Shown piece by piece: positions 56,288 to 64,000 of a stretch of DNA of 64,000 nucleotides; the first letter of the stretch is position 1; every line of letters starts with the position of its first letter. The notes under the pieces are model-generated. The model worked only from the letters and a program-made list of their open reading frames with translations, did not search any database and was not told the DNA's origin. Both the position numbers and the translations under genes were made by a program. Origin of the DNA: an uncultured Brachyspira sp. (GTDB lineage Bacteria > Spirochaetota > Brachyspiria > Brachyspirales > Brachyspiraceae); NCBI RefSeq assembly GCF_910588665.1, contig NZ_CAJUPR010000001.1, forward strand, positions 124,001 to 188,000, in the 5' to 3' direction.

Positions 56288-56388
56288 AAAGAGTAATATG
56301 TTATTTGTATTAATAAAATATATGCATTTTATTAATGCTTTCATATTAAATAAAATATTATATATTTAATAATAAAACAGTACTCTTT
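56288..56388 (+). ncRNA. Potential structured leader RNA (three-way junction)
   Basis: The outer stem pairs AAAGAGTA (56288-56295) with TACTCTTT (56381-56388). Inside are an 11-bp perfect hairpin (56309-56319 with 56326-56336) and an 8-9 bp hairpin (56345-56352 with 56363-56370). The outer stem starts about five bases from the predicted transcript end. It precedes the flavodoxin-like gene by 46 bases. No known riboswitch class is recognised; AT-rich sequence makes some pairing likely by chance. Confidence 0.35.
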
Positions 56389-56434
56389 TAGTATTGATGA
56401 AATATAAAACTTTAATAATAGGAATAAAAATATT

Positions 56435-56992
56435 ATGTCAAATAATACTGCCGTGCTTTATAAAAGTAAATATGGAGCCACAAGAACTTATGCTAAATGG
56501 ATAGCGGATAAGCTTCATGGAGATCTATATAATATTGACAATGTGACTATTGGTAATTTAAATAATTATGATTTTATTGTATTTGCAGGGGCACTGTATG
56601 CAGGAAAACTGTCTTGCGCTAAAGCAATAAAAAGGTTTTATAATAAATTAAAAGAAGGTAAGCATTTATACTGCGTTATTGTTGGTATTGGAAATCCTGA
56701 TAATAAAGAGCCTTTCAATATAGCGGTTAATCAAAATTTTAATCCCTATATAAAAGAAAATATGAACTTTTATTTTTTAAGGGGCTGTATTGATTTTGAT
56801 AAATTAAAACTTCATCATGCTTTGATGATGCTTATGCTTAGAAGAATAATATCAATAAAAACTGTAAAAACGGAAGATGAAAAACTTTTATTAGAAAATT
56901 ACGGTAAAAAAATAGATTTTATAAAAAAAACTTCTATTGAAGAAATAGTTTCTGATATAAAAAATAAAAATAAAGAATTTCAAAATAAATAA
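56435..56992 (+). CDS. Flavodoxin-like protein (HemG/Flavodoxin_5 type)
   Basis: 185 residues. The FMN phosphate loop is YKSKYGATRTYAKWIA (residues 9-24), followed by FVFAGALYAGKL-like FIVFAGALYAGKLSCAKA, as in HemG-type flavodoxins. HemG oxidises protoporphyrinogen; related proteins carry electrons. No haem genes are near, so a general redox role is likelier. Lys-rich C-terminal tail. Strong promoter with a structured leader upstream; terminator downstream. Confidence 0.82.
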   Translation: MSNNTAVLYKSKYGATRTYAKWIADKLHGDLYNIDNVTIGNLNNYDFIVFAGALYAGKLSCAKAIKRFYNKLKEGKHLYCVIVGIGNPDNKEPFNIAVNQNFNPYIKENMNFYFLRGCIDFDKLKLHHALMMLMLRRIISIKTVKTEDEKLLLENYGKKIDFIKKTSIEEIVSDIKNKNKEFQNK

Positions 56993-57036
56993 TATATATA
57001 TAAGTTTATAAAAAATAAATTATATTTTTAATATTT

Positions 57037-57087
57037 ATATGCATATTATTTATATTGCTTTTTATAAAATTATAATAATATGCATAT
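57037..57087. terminator. Terminator between flavodoxin and HAD genes
   Basis: ATATGCATATTATT at 57037-57050 is the perfect reverse complement of 57074-57087, with a 23-base loop. TAAGTTTTTT follows on the plus strand. It lies between convergent genes. Confidence 0.6.
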
Positions 57088-57095
57088 TAAGTTTT

Positions 57096-57866
57096 TTACA
57101 GTTCATCTACATTTATTTCGGCAACCGAATTTAAAATATAATTAGGTCTGTATGGGAATTCTTTTATCATTTCTCTTGTAGTAACTCCTGAAAGCACAAG
57201 ACATGTCTTCATACCTGCGCCAAGTCCTCCCAATATGTCGGTATCCATTCTATCGCCTACCATCACTGTTTCTTCGCTATGAGCATTTATTTGATTTTTT
57301 GCTATAGACATCATAATAGGATTAGGCTTGCCTACTATATACGGTTTTCTTCCTGTTGCGGTTTCTATGGCAGACAGTATAGGTCCTACAGCAGGTATTA
57401 ATTCTCCGTTTGGGGCAGGATCCACTATATCAGGATTGCATCCTATAAACTTGGCTCCTTTGTTTATAAGATGAACTGCTTTATTAAGCATATCAAAATT
57501 AAAAGCATTTGTTTTTCCAACCACAACATAGTCAGGGTTAATATCATTTATACTGTATCCCACATTATAAAGCTCGCTTACAAGTCCTCCAGTTCCTATA
57601 ACATAAGCTGTTCCGTTTGCAAGCTGTCTTTTAAGAAATATGGCAGTAGCCTGAGCCGCCGTAAAAAAATGTTTTTCTTCCAAACCGTTTATGCCTAATG
57701 ATTCTAATTTTCTTTTTAAGTCTATAGGAGTTTGTTCGGCATTATTAGTTAAAAATATAAAAGGTATATTTTTATATAATAACATTCTTATAAAATCTTC
57801 CGCCCCTTCTATCAAATTATTGCCTCTATATATAACTCCGTCCATATCAGATATTATACTAATCAT
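57096..57866 (-). CDS. HAD-IIA phosphatase (NagD-like)
   Basis: 256 residues. Motif I is SDMDGVIYRG with the nucleophile Asp7 and general acid Asp9, motif II FLTNNAEQTP, the cap domain follows, and the end has GKPNPIMMSIA plus motif III VMVGDRMDTDILGG. The NagD/pNPPase group removes phosphate from sugars or nucleotides; the substrate is not clear. It lies opposite to the flavodoxin gene. Confidence 0.9.
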   Translation of the reverse strand: MISIISDMDGVIYRGNNLIEGAEDFIRMLLYKNIPFIFLTNNAEQTPIDLKRKLESLGINGLEEKHFFTAAQATAIFLKRQLANGTAYVIGTGGLVSELYNVGYSINDINPDYVVVGKTNAFNFDMLNKAVHLINKGAKFIGCNPDIVDPAPNGELIPAVGPILSAIETATGRKPYIVGKPNPIMMSIAKNQINAHSEETVMVGDRMDTDILGGLGAGMKTCLVLSGVTTREMIKEFPYRPNYILNSVAEINVDEL

Positions 57867-57950
57867 TGATTTTCCTCTCTTAAATTTATTTTAAATTGTA
57901 GATATTTAAATAATAAAGTAAATGCATACAATTTTTATTTTAACACATAA

Positions 57951-57978
57951 ATTGTATAAATATAAAATAAAAAGTCAA
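57951..57978 (-). promoter_or_regulatory. Predicted promoter of the HAD gene
   Basis: On the minus strand, TTGACT (57973-57978) and TACAAT (57951-57956) are 16 bases apart, about 85 bases before the start. Confidence 0.5.
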
Positions 57979-58016
57979 TGATAATTTTATATTTTATTTG
58001 TATAAAATTATGATGC

Positions 58017-58044
58017 TTGTAAAAAAAGATATTTTATATATAAT
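58017..58044 (+). promoter_or_regulatory. Predicted promoter of the lipoprotein gene
   Basis: TTGTAA at 58017-58022 and TATAAT at 58039-58044 with a 16-base spacer, 45 bases before the start at 58090. Confidence 0.5.
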
Positions 58045-58089
58045 AACAGCAGTAAAAATATTTTTGCAGGAATGGATTATGGGGGTATT

Positions 58090-60033
58090 ATGTTCAAAAA
58101 AATATTTTATTTTTTATTTTTTATATTGATTTTTTTCAGCTGTCATAAAACTTCGGAAAATTCTTCAGGTAATCTGAACACTAATTATATAAATTATAAT
58201 GATATGGAAAAACAAAATTCATTCTTTGATATGAAATATGTTTATAAAGCTGTTAGAACTGATAAATCTAATTTCAGCAATGCCTTGATGAGCTATTATC
58301 AGGATTCATATTACAGTAATATTATAAATAGAAATAAAGAATTTCTTAATAAAAAAATTGTGGGCGATAATGACATAAAAAAATATGCTGTGGATTTTAT
58401 ATCCAACACATATCATAACGGATATTCAGATAATTTGTCTTTAACTGATTTGTATAACGGCGATTTCAGTTCATATTACGCATCCGAATATAATTATGTA
58501 GAGCAGAACTTAGCTTTAAAAAAGGCTAGAGACTTACTTTTAAGCCTTAAAAATAAGGATGCTGAAGTTTATTTAGCTTTATTTTTATCTCATATTGCAT
58601 GCGACTCGCTTTATTATTTTTATGATATGCAGAATTATTTAAAAGAGTGGGAAAAATTTAATTCTACAAATATAAGCATTATGATAGGAATTATAGGCGA
58701 AGGCAATAATATAAATAATGTTTATTCAAATAAGATGAGATTAATAAATTATATAATTGATGCGCCTAAAGATTTAACTGCTGAAAAGTTAATTGCCGAT
58801 GCCTATGAAAATAATTTTTTAAAAGATATATCAAAAAATACTGGTTATTTGGATATTTATAATGAAAATAATTATAATCTGTCTTCTATAAGATATGAAA
58901 GTGCAGCTCAGATATATTATTTTGCCGTCATAAAAGATATAGTAAATACTAATATAATGAATAAATATATGGAAACTTATGCTGATAGGGCTTTGAGTAA
59001 AGACAGACTTCATTCTGATGTTTATTATGAAAATTTTTATTCTCTTGAAAATGCATATTCTGATGAAAAATATGATGAGTTTTCAGATATGTATTTTTTA
59101 GAGTTTAATAAAAACACATTTGTTTATTCTGTATTTCAAAATAAGCTTAAAGATGTTTATTATTTTAATCCTCTGTTTATAGGAAATACTAAATATGCAA
59201 GTTATGAAATAGATGAGACATTTAATTTTTATCTCGGAGATGATTCAAAATTGAGCGCTTCTGAAATTAAGGGTATTAAAACTTCGGATTTGAAAAATGT
59301 AGCTGAGGATTCCAAGTTTATATCGGACGGGAAGTTTTTAAGAGATGAATATTTAAAATATTTGAATGAAATATTATCTTTTCCTATATATAATCCTGAG
59401 TTTTTCTTATGCGACATAAATAATGATGGAATCAAAGAAATAATGATTAAAGGCAGCTATAAATATTCAGTGAAAAAAGGAGAAACGGCATCATATACTT
59501 TGCTTTTGAAAGATAATTTGGAAATAAATTTAGAAAGTACTATAGGAAAATCTATAAACGGAAGCGGGGGTCAGGGATTGAATGATTTTCAGATAATATA
59601 TGAAGAAGAAGGTAAAAATAAAATACTTCTTATAGATTATTCTGCAAATACCGCTTGGGATATATTTTCGTATAATCAGGTAGTTAATGTTGATCAGTTT
59701 ACATATAAATCTTATTCTTTTAAGCCTGTATTATTATGGAAAGGAAATATAAAAAACGGACTTCCCGAAGGAGCTTTAAAAACAGATGCAGGTTTTGATA
59801 TGTATAAAGCGGAAAGCGATTCCGATAAAGCTATAATATCTGATAAAACCTTAAGAATAGCGGATAAATTATTAGCTTACAATTATAATGTGCAGCGAGA
59901 AAAATTAAATGAAGATGGTAAAGAAAAACTTTTGGAAAATAAGCGTTTTGAAATAAAAACTATTCAGGATATGCATGGAGATATATCTCAAATAGAAAAT
60001 GAAATGCTTAATATATTAGGTACAAATAGTTAA
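58090..60033 (+). CDS. Large lipoprotein of unknown function
   Basis: 647 residues from ATG 58090 (MFKKIFYFLFFILIFFSCHK, lipobox FFSC); GGGGG lies four bases before that ATG, which is why I prefer it to the in-frame ATG at 58072. The mature part is rich in Tyr, Asn and Asp. Near residue 445 is DINNDGIKEIMI, the FG-GAP-like loop seen also in the secreted protein at 7292. I recognise no family. Its stop overlaps the next gene's start (TAATG), so the pair is translated together. Confidence 0.75.
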   Translation: MFKKIFYFLFFILIFFSCHKTSENSSGNLNTNYINYNDMEKQNSFFDMKYVYKAVRTDKSNFSNALMSYYQDSYYSNIINRNKEFLNKKIVGDNDIKKYAVDFISNTYHNGYSDNLSLTDLYNGDFSSYYASEYNYVEQNLALKKARDLLLSLKNKDAEVYLALFLSHIACDSLYYFYDMQNYLKEWEKFNSTNISIMIGIIGEGNNINNVYSNKMRLINYIIDAPKDLTAEKLIADAYENNFLKDISKNTGYLDIYNENNYNLSSIRYESAAQIYYFAVIKDIVNTNIMNKYMETYADRALSKDRLHSDVYYENFYSLENAYSDEKYDEFSDMYFLEFNKNTFVYSVFQNKLKDVYYFNPLFIGNTKYASYEIDETFNFYLGDDSKLSASEIKGIKTSDLKNVAEDSKFISDGKFLRDEYLKYLNEILSFPIYNPEFFLCDINNDGIKEIMIKGSYKYSVKKGETASYTLLLKDNLEINLESTIGKSINGSGGQGLNDFQIIYEEEGKNKILLIDYSANTAWDIFSYNQVVNVDQFTYKSYSFKPVLLWKGNIKNGLPEGALKTDAGFDMYKAESDSDKAIISDKTLRIADKLLAYNYNVQREKLNEDGKEKLLENKRFEIKTIQDMHGDISQIENEMLNILGTNS

Positions 60034-61175
60034 TGTCGGATAATATAAAAATCTCCTCTGATAAAAACATAATTAGGAGTTTTAATATTATTATAGGCAT
60101 TAGTTTTATATTGCTCACTTCAGCTTTATATATTACTTATATATTAAATATTAATATTCCTGCATTAAATTCAGATTTATCTGAATTAGAAAATATTATC
60201 AGCAAAAGAATTGTTTTTTATATAAGAATATATTTATCTTTTTTTATTCCTCTGACATTTTTTATATTTACTTTTCTCTTTACGCTTAATCCGATAAATG
60301 TTAAATCTTTATTAATATCTTTTATATTTATTTTTTTAACCGCATTTTATTTGTACAGGCTTCCATATAATTTACTTATTAATCCTTTTGAAAATACAAA
60401 TATATTATTAAAATTAATAGTTCATATTATATCTGCTTATATTATTATTATTTTTAATACAGGAATGTCCTATATGAAATATGATTTAAGAAATACCAAT
60501 CATTTATATAATTTTTATACTATGATAGCCGATATGGTAATATGGAGTTTTTTAATATTTTTTATAATTTTTATTATATTTGCCTTTATATCGTATGTAT
60601 TTTATTTTAGATCTGAATTTCATATCAAAAGGATTGCAAATTTTTTAATAAAAAATAATTTTAGGAACTTAAAGATAATTTTATGCTTATTTGCAGTATT
60701 AAAAGTCTCTGTAATATATTTTTCTTATGTGCTATACAGTAAAATGATTAATACAAGATTATCCGTAATTGTTTCAAGAACAGTTTCTTTATTATTCTGC
60801 TTAATATCTGTTTTTATTATGATATTAAGTTTTAAATATAGTATATTTAACAATCATTATAATATAAAATTTTTATTATATTTTTTGTTTATGACGCTAT
60901 TTATATTTAATATGTTTTTATTTAGAATAGATATTAAACATAATTATATTGAATATTATATATATATTTTTTCAAATATAATAGGAGCTGTATTTTCCAT
61001 ATTTTTGATTTATATCGGCTTCAATAGAATTGCTTATTTTTTTATTTTAAATATTATTATAGCTGTAAATTTTATTTATAATGTATGCGTATCTCTTTTT
61101 AAAAGTAATATAAAGTTCATATTTGCATATAATTATATATATATAATATTCTTTGCTGTATTGCTGTTTTATTGA
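60033..61175 (+). CDS. Polytopic membrane protein of unknown function
   Basis: 380 residues with about 10 hydrophobic spans and only short loops. No motif that I recognise. Phe, Ile and Tyr make up a very large share, as is common for membrane proteins in this low-GC genome. Coupled by overlap to the lipoprotein gene, so the two may act as a unit at the envelope. The promoter of the next gene overlaps its stop codon. Confidence 0.7.
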   Translation: MSDNIKISSDKNIIRSFNIIIGISFILLTSALYITYILNINIPALNSDLSELENIISKRIVFYIRIYLSFFIPLTFFIFTFLFTLNPINVKSLLISFIFIFLTAFYLYRLPYNLLINPFENTNILLKLIVHIISAYIIIIFNTGMSYMKYDLRNTNHLYNFYTMIADMVIWSFLIFFIIFIIFAFISYVFYFRSEFHIKRIANFLIKNNFRNLKIILCLFAVLKVSVIYFSYVLYSKMINTRLSVIVSRTVSLLFCLISVFIMILSFKYSIFNNHYNIKFLLYFLFMTLFIFNMFLFRIDIKHNYIEYYIYIFSNIIGAVFSIFLIYIGFNRIAYFFILNIIIAVNFIYNVCVSLFKSNIKFIFAYNYIYIIFFAVLLFY

Positions 61176-61200
61176 CCTAATGTTACATATAGTATATAAT
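61172..61200 (+). promoter_or_regulatory. Predicted promoter of the outer-membrane protein gene
   Basis: TTGACC at 61172-61177 and TATAAT at 61195-61200 with a 17-base spacer. It overlaps the stop codon of the preceding gene. The leader to 61331 is about 124 bases and holds a patch (61216-61285) richer in GC than its surroundings. Confidence 0.65.
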
Positions 61201-61330
61201 ATTTATGATATTTAAGTGGTAAGTGAGCTTTTGATAACTTTAGTTGAGGGCGGTTCTGTGTTTGTAAAATGACGGTGCTTATTTTAAATATTACAATTAA
61301 TTTTAATAAAAATTATTAGGAGGTTTTTAA

Positions 61331-61987
61331 ATGAAAAAACTTGTTGTATTATTAAGCATATTTTTTTCATTCAATGTTGTGTACTGTGCAGATTTTGTTG
61401 CAGGTGTTGTTGGGCGTTTCGGCGCAAGTAGTGCTACTACGGATAAAGGTAAAATATTTAATACAGATTTCAGAGATTTTGATGTTTCTGTTTCTTTTCA
61501 GCCTGGTGTATTCTGGGGGCATAATGATTTATTGTCAACAGCTTTTTTATTTGATATAGGGTTTAATGATGATAAATACGAAATAAGGCATAATATTGAC
61601 GGAAAAAGAGTTTTAGAAAATTTTAATTTTAAAAGCTTATCTGTAGGTTTATTTCCAAGACTTAATGTCGGATTTATTTCCATAGGATTGGGAGGAGGTA
61701 TCAAATTGCCTTTAAATTTAAAATATTCTAGAGAAGGCAATAAACATTCTTATGATTTCGGTGATATAAGAGACTCTTTTAAAACAATTTATATACCTTA
61801 TGTTAAAGCATCCGCAGATTTTTTAATAAAAAATAATAAAAGGATGATTACATTGGGAGTGTATGCTAATTATGATTTTCCTATGGATATAGATAAAAAC
61901 GGACTTTTGAAAGATGTTTCTATTACTAAGGGTTCTTTGGCGTCTTTTGATATAGGCTTTCAGATAGGTATGTATTTTATCAACTGA
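61331..61987 (+). CDS. Predicted outer-membrane beta-barrel protein
   Basis: 218 residues with a signal peptide (MKKLVVLLSIFFSFNVVYC, cleavage near ADF). The mature part shows alternating strands of about 10 residues (FDVSVSFQPGVFWG, SVGLFPRLNVGFISIGLGGG, YIPYVKASADFLI, ITLGVYANYDFPM) and ends SFDIGFQIGMYFIN, with an aromatic near the C-terminus as in barrel proteins. It probably forms an 8-strand barrel. Role unknown. Strong ribosome binding site (AGGAGG). Confidence 0.8.
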   Translation: MKKLVVLLSIFFSFNVVYCADFVAGVVGRFGASSATTDKGKIFNTDFRDFDVSVSFQPGVFWGHNDLLSTAFLFDIGFNDDKYEIRHNIDGKRVLENFNFKSLSVGLFPRLNVGFISIGLGGGIKLPLNLKYSREGNKHSYDFGDIRDSFKTIYIPYVKASADFLIKNNKRMITLGVYANYDFPMDIDKNGLLKDVSITKGSLASFDIGFQIGMYFIN

Positions 61988-62014
61988 TATTAATTTTTTT
62001 GTAAGGAAAAAAAG

Positions 62015-62039
62015 AAAGGGCTTTATTTTTAAGCTCTTT
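62015..62039. terminator. Terminator between OMP and galM
   Basis: AAAGGGCTT at 62015-62023 pairs with AAGCTCTTT at 62031-62039 (one G-U pair) around TATTTTT. Suited to terminate both convergent genes. Confidence 0.65.
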
Positions 62040-62048
62040 TATTATGTC

Positions 62049-63056
62049 TTAAATCAAACCGAATTTATATATTGTTCTGTGATTATATTCTCTGTCAGGA
62101 TAAAGTATAATGCTTGGAAAATGATTAAAGTTTAGAGAGCATGATAAATACTGAGCCTCTAAGCAAAACGCTTCATGTTTATTCAATATCTGATTTCTTA
62201 CTTTGCAGTTATTAAGAGAATTAGCAGTATAAAATAGTATGGAAGGCATAGTGGTAAATACTTCCAAACTAATAGATGTTTTTTCGGATATTACTTTAAC
62301 TCTTTGCTTGTTTATGTCATTATCATCAAATATAAAGCATGTGTCGCATCCTTCTTTGGCTTTTATTATTTCATCTATTTTTTTTGATTTAGTAAAATCA
62401 TAAGGCGTATTTTTAGTTTTTAGTATTTCTCCTGAAGTTATTTCGTTTTCATCATCTGCAAGATAGTATTCGGCGTTTATATATATTTCATGATCATTTA
62501 TTTTTCCTCCTCCATTTAAATTAAAGTATGAATGATTCATAATATTTAAAGGAGTCGGTTTATCTGTTGTGGCAATATAGTCTATTATTATTTCATTTTC
62601 ATTTGTCATAGTATATTTTACCATAAGATTTAAATTGCCGGGATATCCTTCCTCTTTATCTTTTGAAACATAGGAAAATAATACTTCATTATCTTTTTTT
62701 TGATTTGAATTATATATTACATAAGAAAGTCCGTTTATTCCGCCATGCGTATGGTCTGGATATTTGTTAGGAGTTATATTATATTCTCTGTCATCTATTT
62801 TAAATTTAGCACCTATAGTTCGTCCTGCAGTCCTTCCAACGGTAGCGCCCATATGTCCGTTTTTGACTTTATTGCTGTAAAACTCTATATCATCTGAACC
62901 AAATGCCGTTTCTATTTCATTTCCGTTTTTATCTTTAAAAAATATACCCGTTATACTGGCGCCAACTTCCGCAAGTTTTACCTTTAATCCGTTATCATTT
63001 TCCAATGTATAAAGATATGAATTTTTTCCAAAGTCTTCTCTTTTTGATTTGAACAT
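62049..63056 (-). CDS. galM: Aldose 1-epimerase
   Basis: 335 residues, normal length. Interconverts alpha and beta anomers of glucose/galactose for the Leloir pathway. Catalytic His residues are in PDHTHGGINGLSY and NHSYFNLNGGGKI, and the catalytic Glu is in FCLEAQYLSCS; GATVGRTAGRTIGAKF is another conserved block. Stand-alone gene followed by YjbQ upstream on the same strand with a 60-base gap. Confidence 0.93.
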   Translation of the reverse strand: MFKSKREDFGKNSYLYTLENDNGLKVKLAEVGASITGIFFKDKNGNEIETAFGSDDIEFYSNKVKNGHMGATVGRTAGRTIGAKFKIDDREYNITPNKYPDHTHGGINGLSYVIYNSNQKKDNEVLFSYVSKDKEEGYPGNLNLMVKYTMTNENEIIIDYIATTDKPTPLNIMNHSYFNLNGGGKINDHEIYINAEYYLADDENEITSGEILKTKNTPYDFTKSKKIDEIIKAKEGCDTCFIFDDNDINKQRVKVISEKTSISLEVFTTMPSILFYTANSLNNCKVRNQILNKHEAFCLEAQYLSCSLNFNHFPSIILYPDREYNHRTIYKFGLI

Positions 63057-63116
63057 ACTAATATCCTTATAATTATTTTTATATATTATATATAATTTTT
63101 ATTTGTTTGAGTATGA

Positions 63117-63512
63117 TTATTTAGAAATTATCTGCACATAAACTTTTCTGTTTCTTGAACCGTCAAATTCAAAAAAATAAATATTCTGCCAAGTTCCTAA
63201 CACTATTTTATAGTTTTCTATTATCACAGTTAAGCTAGGAGCAATAAGGGAAGACAGAACATGGGCTTGAGAATTTCCTTCTCTATGCTCATAATTATCA
63301 TGCTGAGGCACCAATTTATTAAAAGCATTCTTCATATCAAAAACCACGTCTGGGTCAGCATTTTCATTTATTCCTACAGCGGCTGTAGTATGAGGTACAA
63401 ATATTAGGGCAATTCCATTTTCTGTATTTTCTTCATCAACGCATTTTTGAACTTCGTTTGTGATATCCTCTATATCAAATCTTGCTTTAGTTTTTACATT
63501 TATGGTATGCAT
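63117..63512 (-). CDS. YjbQ/UPF0047 family protein
   Basis: 131 residues. IALIFVPHTTAAVGINENAD and the DNYEHREGNSQAHVLSSL block are the conserved metal-site motifs of this family; the His residues bind a metal. Members show weak thiamin-phosphate synthase activity in E. coli, but the true role is unsettled. It stands upstream of galM on the same strand. Confidence 0.9.
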   Translation of the reverse strand: MHTINVKTKARFDIEDITNEVQKCVDEENTENGIALIFVPHTTAAVGINENADPDVVFDMKNAFNKLVPQHDNYEHREGNSQAHVLSSLIAPSLTVIIENYKIVLGTWQNIYFFEFDGSRNRKVYVQIISK

Positions 63513-63710
63513 TATTATATCCTTTTATTTTTATATTAAATTATAACAATATGTTTGTCAACTTTGCTCTATTTATTATAATAAAAATATTTTTTACATA
63601 TAGAAGTTTAATTGTTTTATAATAATAGATGAATATAAAACATAGAACTATTGAAAAACTTACTTTAAAACATTATACTAATGATGTAATATTAAATTAT
63701 GAGGTTATAG

Positions 63711-64000
63711 ATGAAATATTTTAATTTTGATAAGGATTTTCTGCATACTATATTGGAGGAAGCTTTAAAAAACGGAGGCGAGTATGCAGATTTATTTTTT
63801 GAAGATACAAAAGTTAATTCATTATCCTATTTAGATTCTAAAGTTGATGATATGAGTCTAGGCAATAATTACGGAGTTGGTTTAAGGGTTATAGTTAATA
63901 AAAAAACAATATATTTATATACTAATGATACAGGCAATGACAGTCTTATAAATTTAGCAAAAAGTGTCTCCTCTATTGTAAATGATAAAAGGCATATAGT
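63711..64000 (+). CDS. tldD: TldD-family metallopeptidase, N-terminal part (cut by window edge)
   Basis: The frame starts at ATG 63711 with GAGG at 63701-63704 and is open to the window end (96 codons). EYADLFFEDTKVNSLSYLDS, VDDMSLGNNYGVGLRVIV and IYLYTNDTG match the beginning of TldD/PmbA. TldD and TldE together degrade unfolded peptides and mature microcins. The metal-binding motif HExxxH lies beyond the window, so TldD versus TldE/PmbA cannot be settled; the N-terminus fits TldD better. Confidence 0.75.
   Translation, partial: MKYFNFDKDFLHTILEEALKNGGEYADLFFEDTKVNSLSYLDSKVDDMSLGNNYGVGLRVIVNKKTIYLYTNDTGNDSLINLAKSVSSIVNDKRHI

Noticed and set aside
56288..56388. FMN riboswitch before the flavodoxin-like gene
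   Set aside because: The conserved FMN riboswitch sequence blocks are not present and the three-stem layout does not fit its multi-helix form.
63629..63724. 31-codon open frame overlapping the tldD start
   Set aside because: No ribosome binding site, its start lies only a few bases after a TATAAT box, and composition is that of random AT-rich sequence.
1..64000. CRISPR array, tRNA or rRNA genes
   Set aside because: No regularly spaced repeats and no T-arm or rRNA-like stretches were found on either strand by eye.

Overview
The window looks like a piece of a Brachyspira chromosome or a close relative. The grounds are the very low GC content (I estimate under 30%), a Gram-negative envelope gene set (KdsA, signal-peptide lipoproteins, a predicted outer-membrane barrel), a clostridial-type thiolase/crotonase/hydroxybutyryl-CoA dehydrogenase set typical of butyrate-producing anaerobic spirochaetes, and ankyrin and Rpn/PDDEXK-type genes that Brachyspira carries in many copies. 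The genus call is inference; no rRNA or tRNA gene is present to confirm it.

Layout. 1-3.5 kb is a decayed prophage scrap: a large terminase with one in-frame amber codon, a frameshifted P27-type small terminase, and the 3' part of a portal gene in the opposite orientation. 3.5-12.8 kb has an XPB-type helicase, TPR proteins, secreted proteins of unknown function and rsmA. 12.9-16.4 kb has pyruvate kinase, an NSS-family Na+ symporter and a hotdog thioesterase, followed by a broken Rpn-type gene and an ankyrin gene. 17.9-25.7 kb has a K+/H+ antiporter, two glycosyltransferases, kdsA with an SpsF-like nucleotidyltransferase, and a BFD-like 2Fe-2S protein. 26.4-34.6 kb has rsmH-ftsL and, convergent to it, a DUF4132 gene-rpoN-hpf-ptsN-hprK operon. 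34.6-39.1 kb has secreted proteins, a family-4 uracil-DNA glycosylase and mutL.

39.2-45.5 kb is a short-chain acyl-CoA locus: scoA-scoB-atoE run leftward and thlA, crt and hbd run rightward from a shared 412-bp control region. Together they would move CoA between acetate, acetoacetate and butyrate, import or export short-chain acids, and turn two acetyl-CoA into crotonyl-CoA. Butyryl-CoA dehydrogenase and Etf are not in the window. 45.6-53.9 kb holds a truncated haemoglobin, a DUF58 protein, a nucleotidyltransferase, pheST, a phosphoribosyltransferase and uvrC. 54.2-64 kb holds an Obg GTPase fused in one frame to a radical SAM protein, a flavodoxin-like gene behind a consensus promoter and a structured leader, a HAD phosphatase, a lipoprotein/membrane-protein pair, an outer-membrane protein, galM, a YjbQ-family gene and the start of tldD.

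The most interesting items are the Obg-radical SAM fusion (54186-56222), the potential three-way-junction leader RNA at 56288-56388, the single amber codon in the terminase, a diverged intergenic repeat present at 7.2 and 36.4 kb, and a 15-bp perfect stem directly in front of the DUF58 gene. I found no CRISPR array, tRNA, rRNA or intact insertion sequence.
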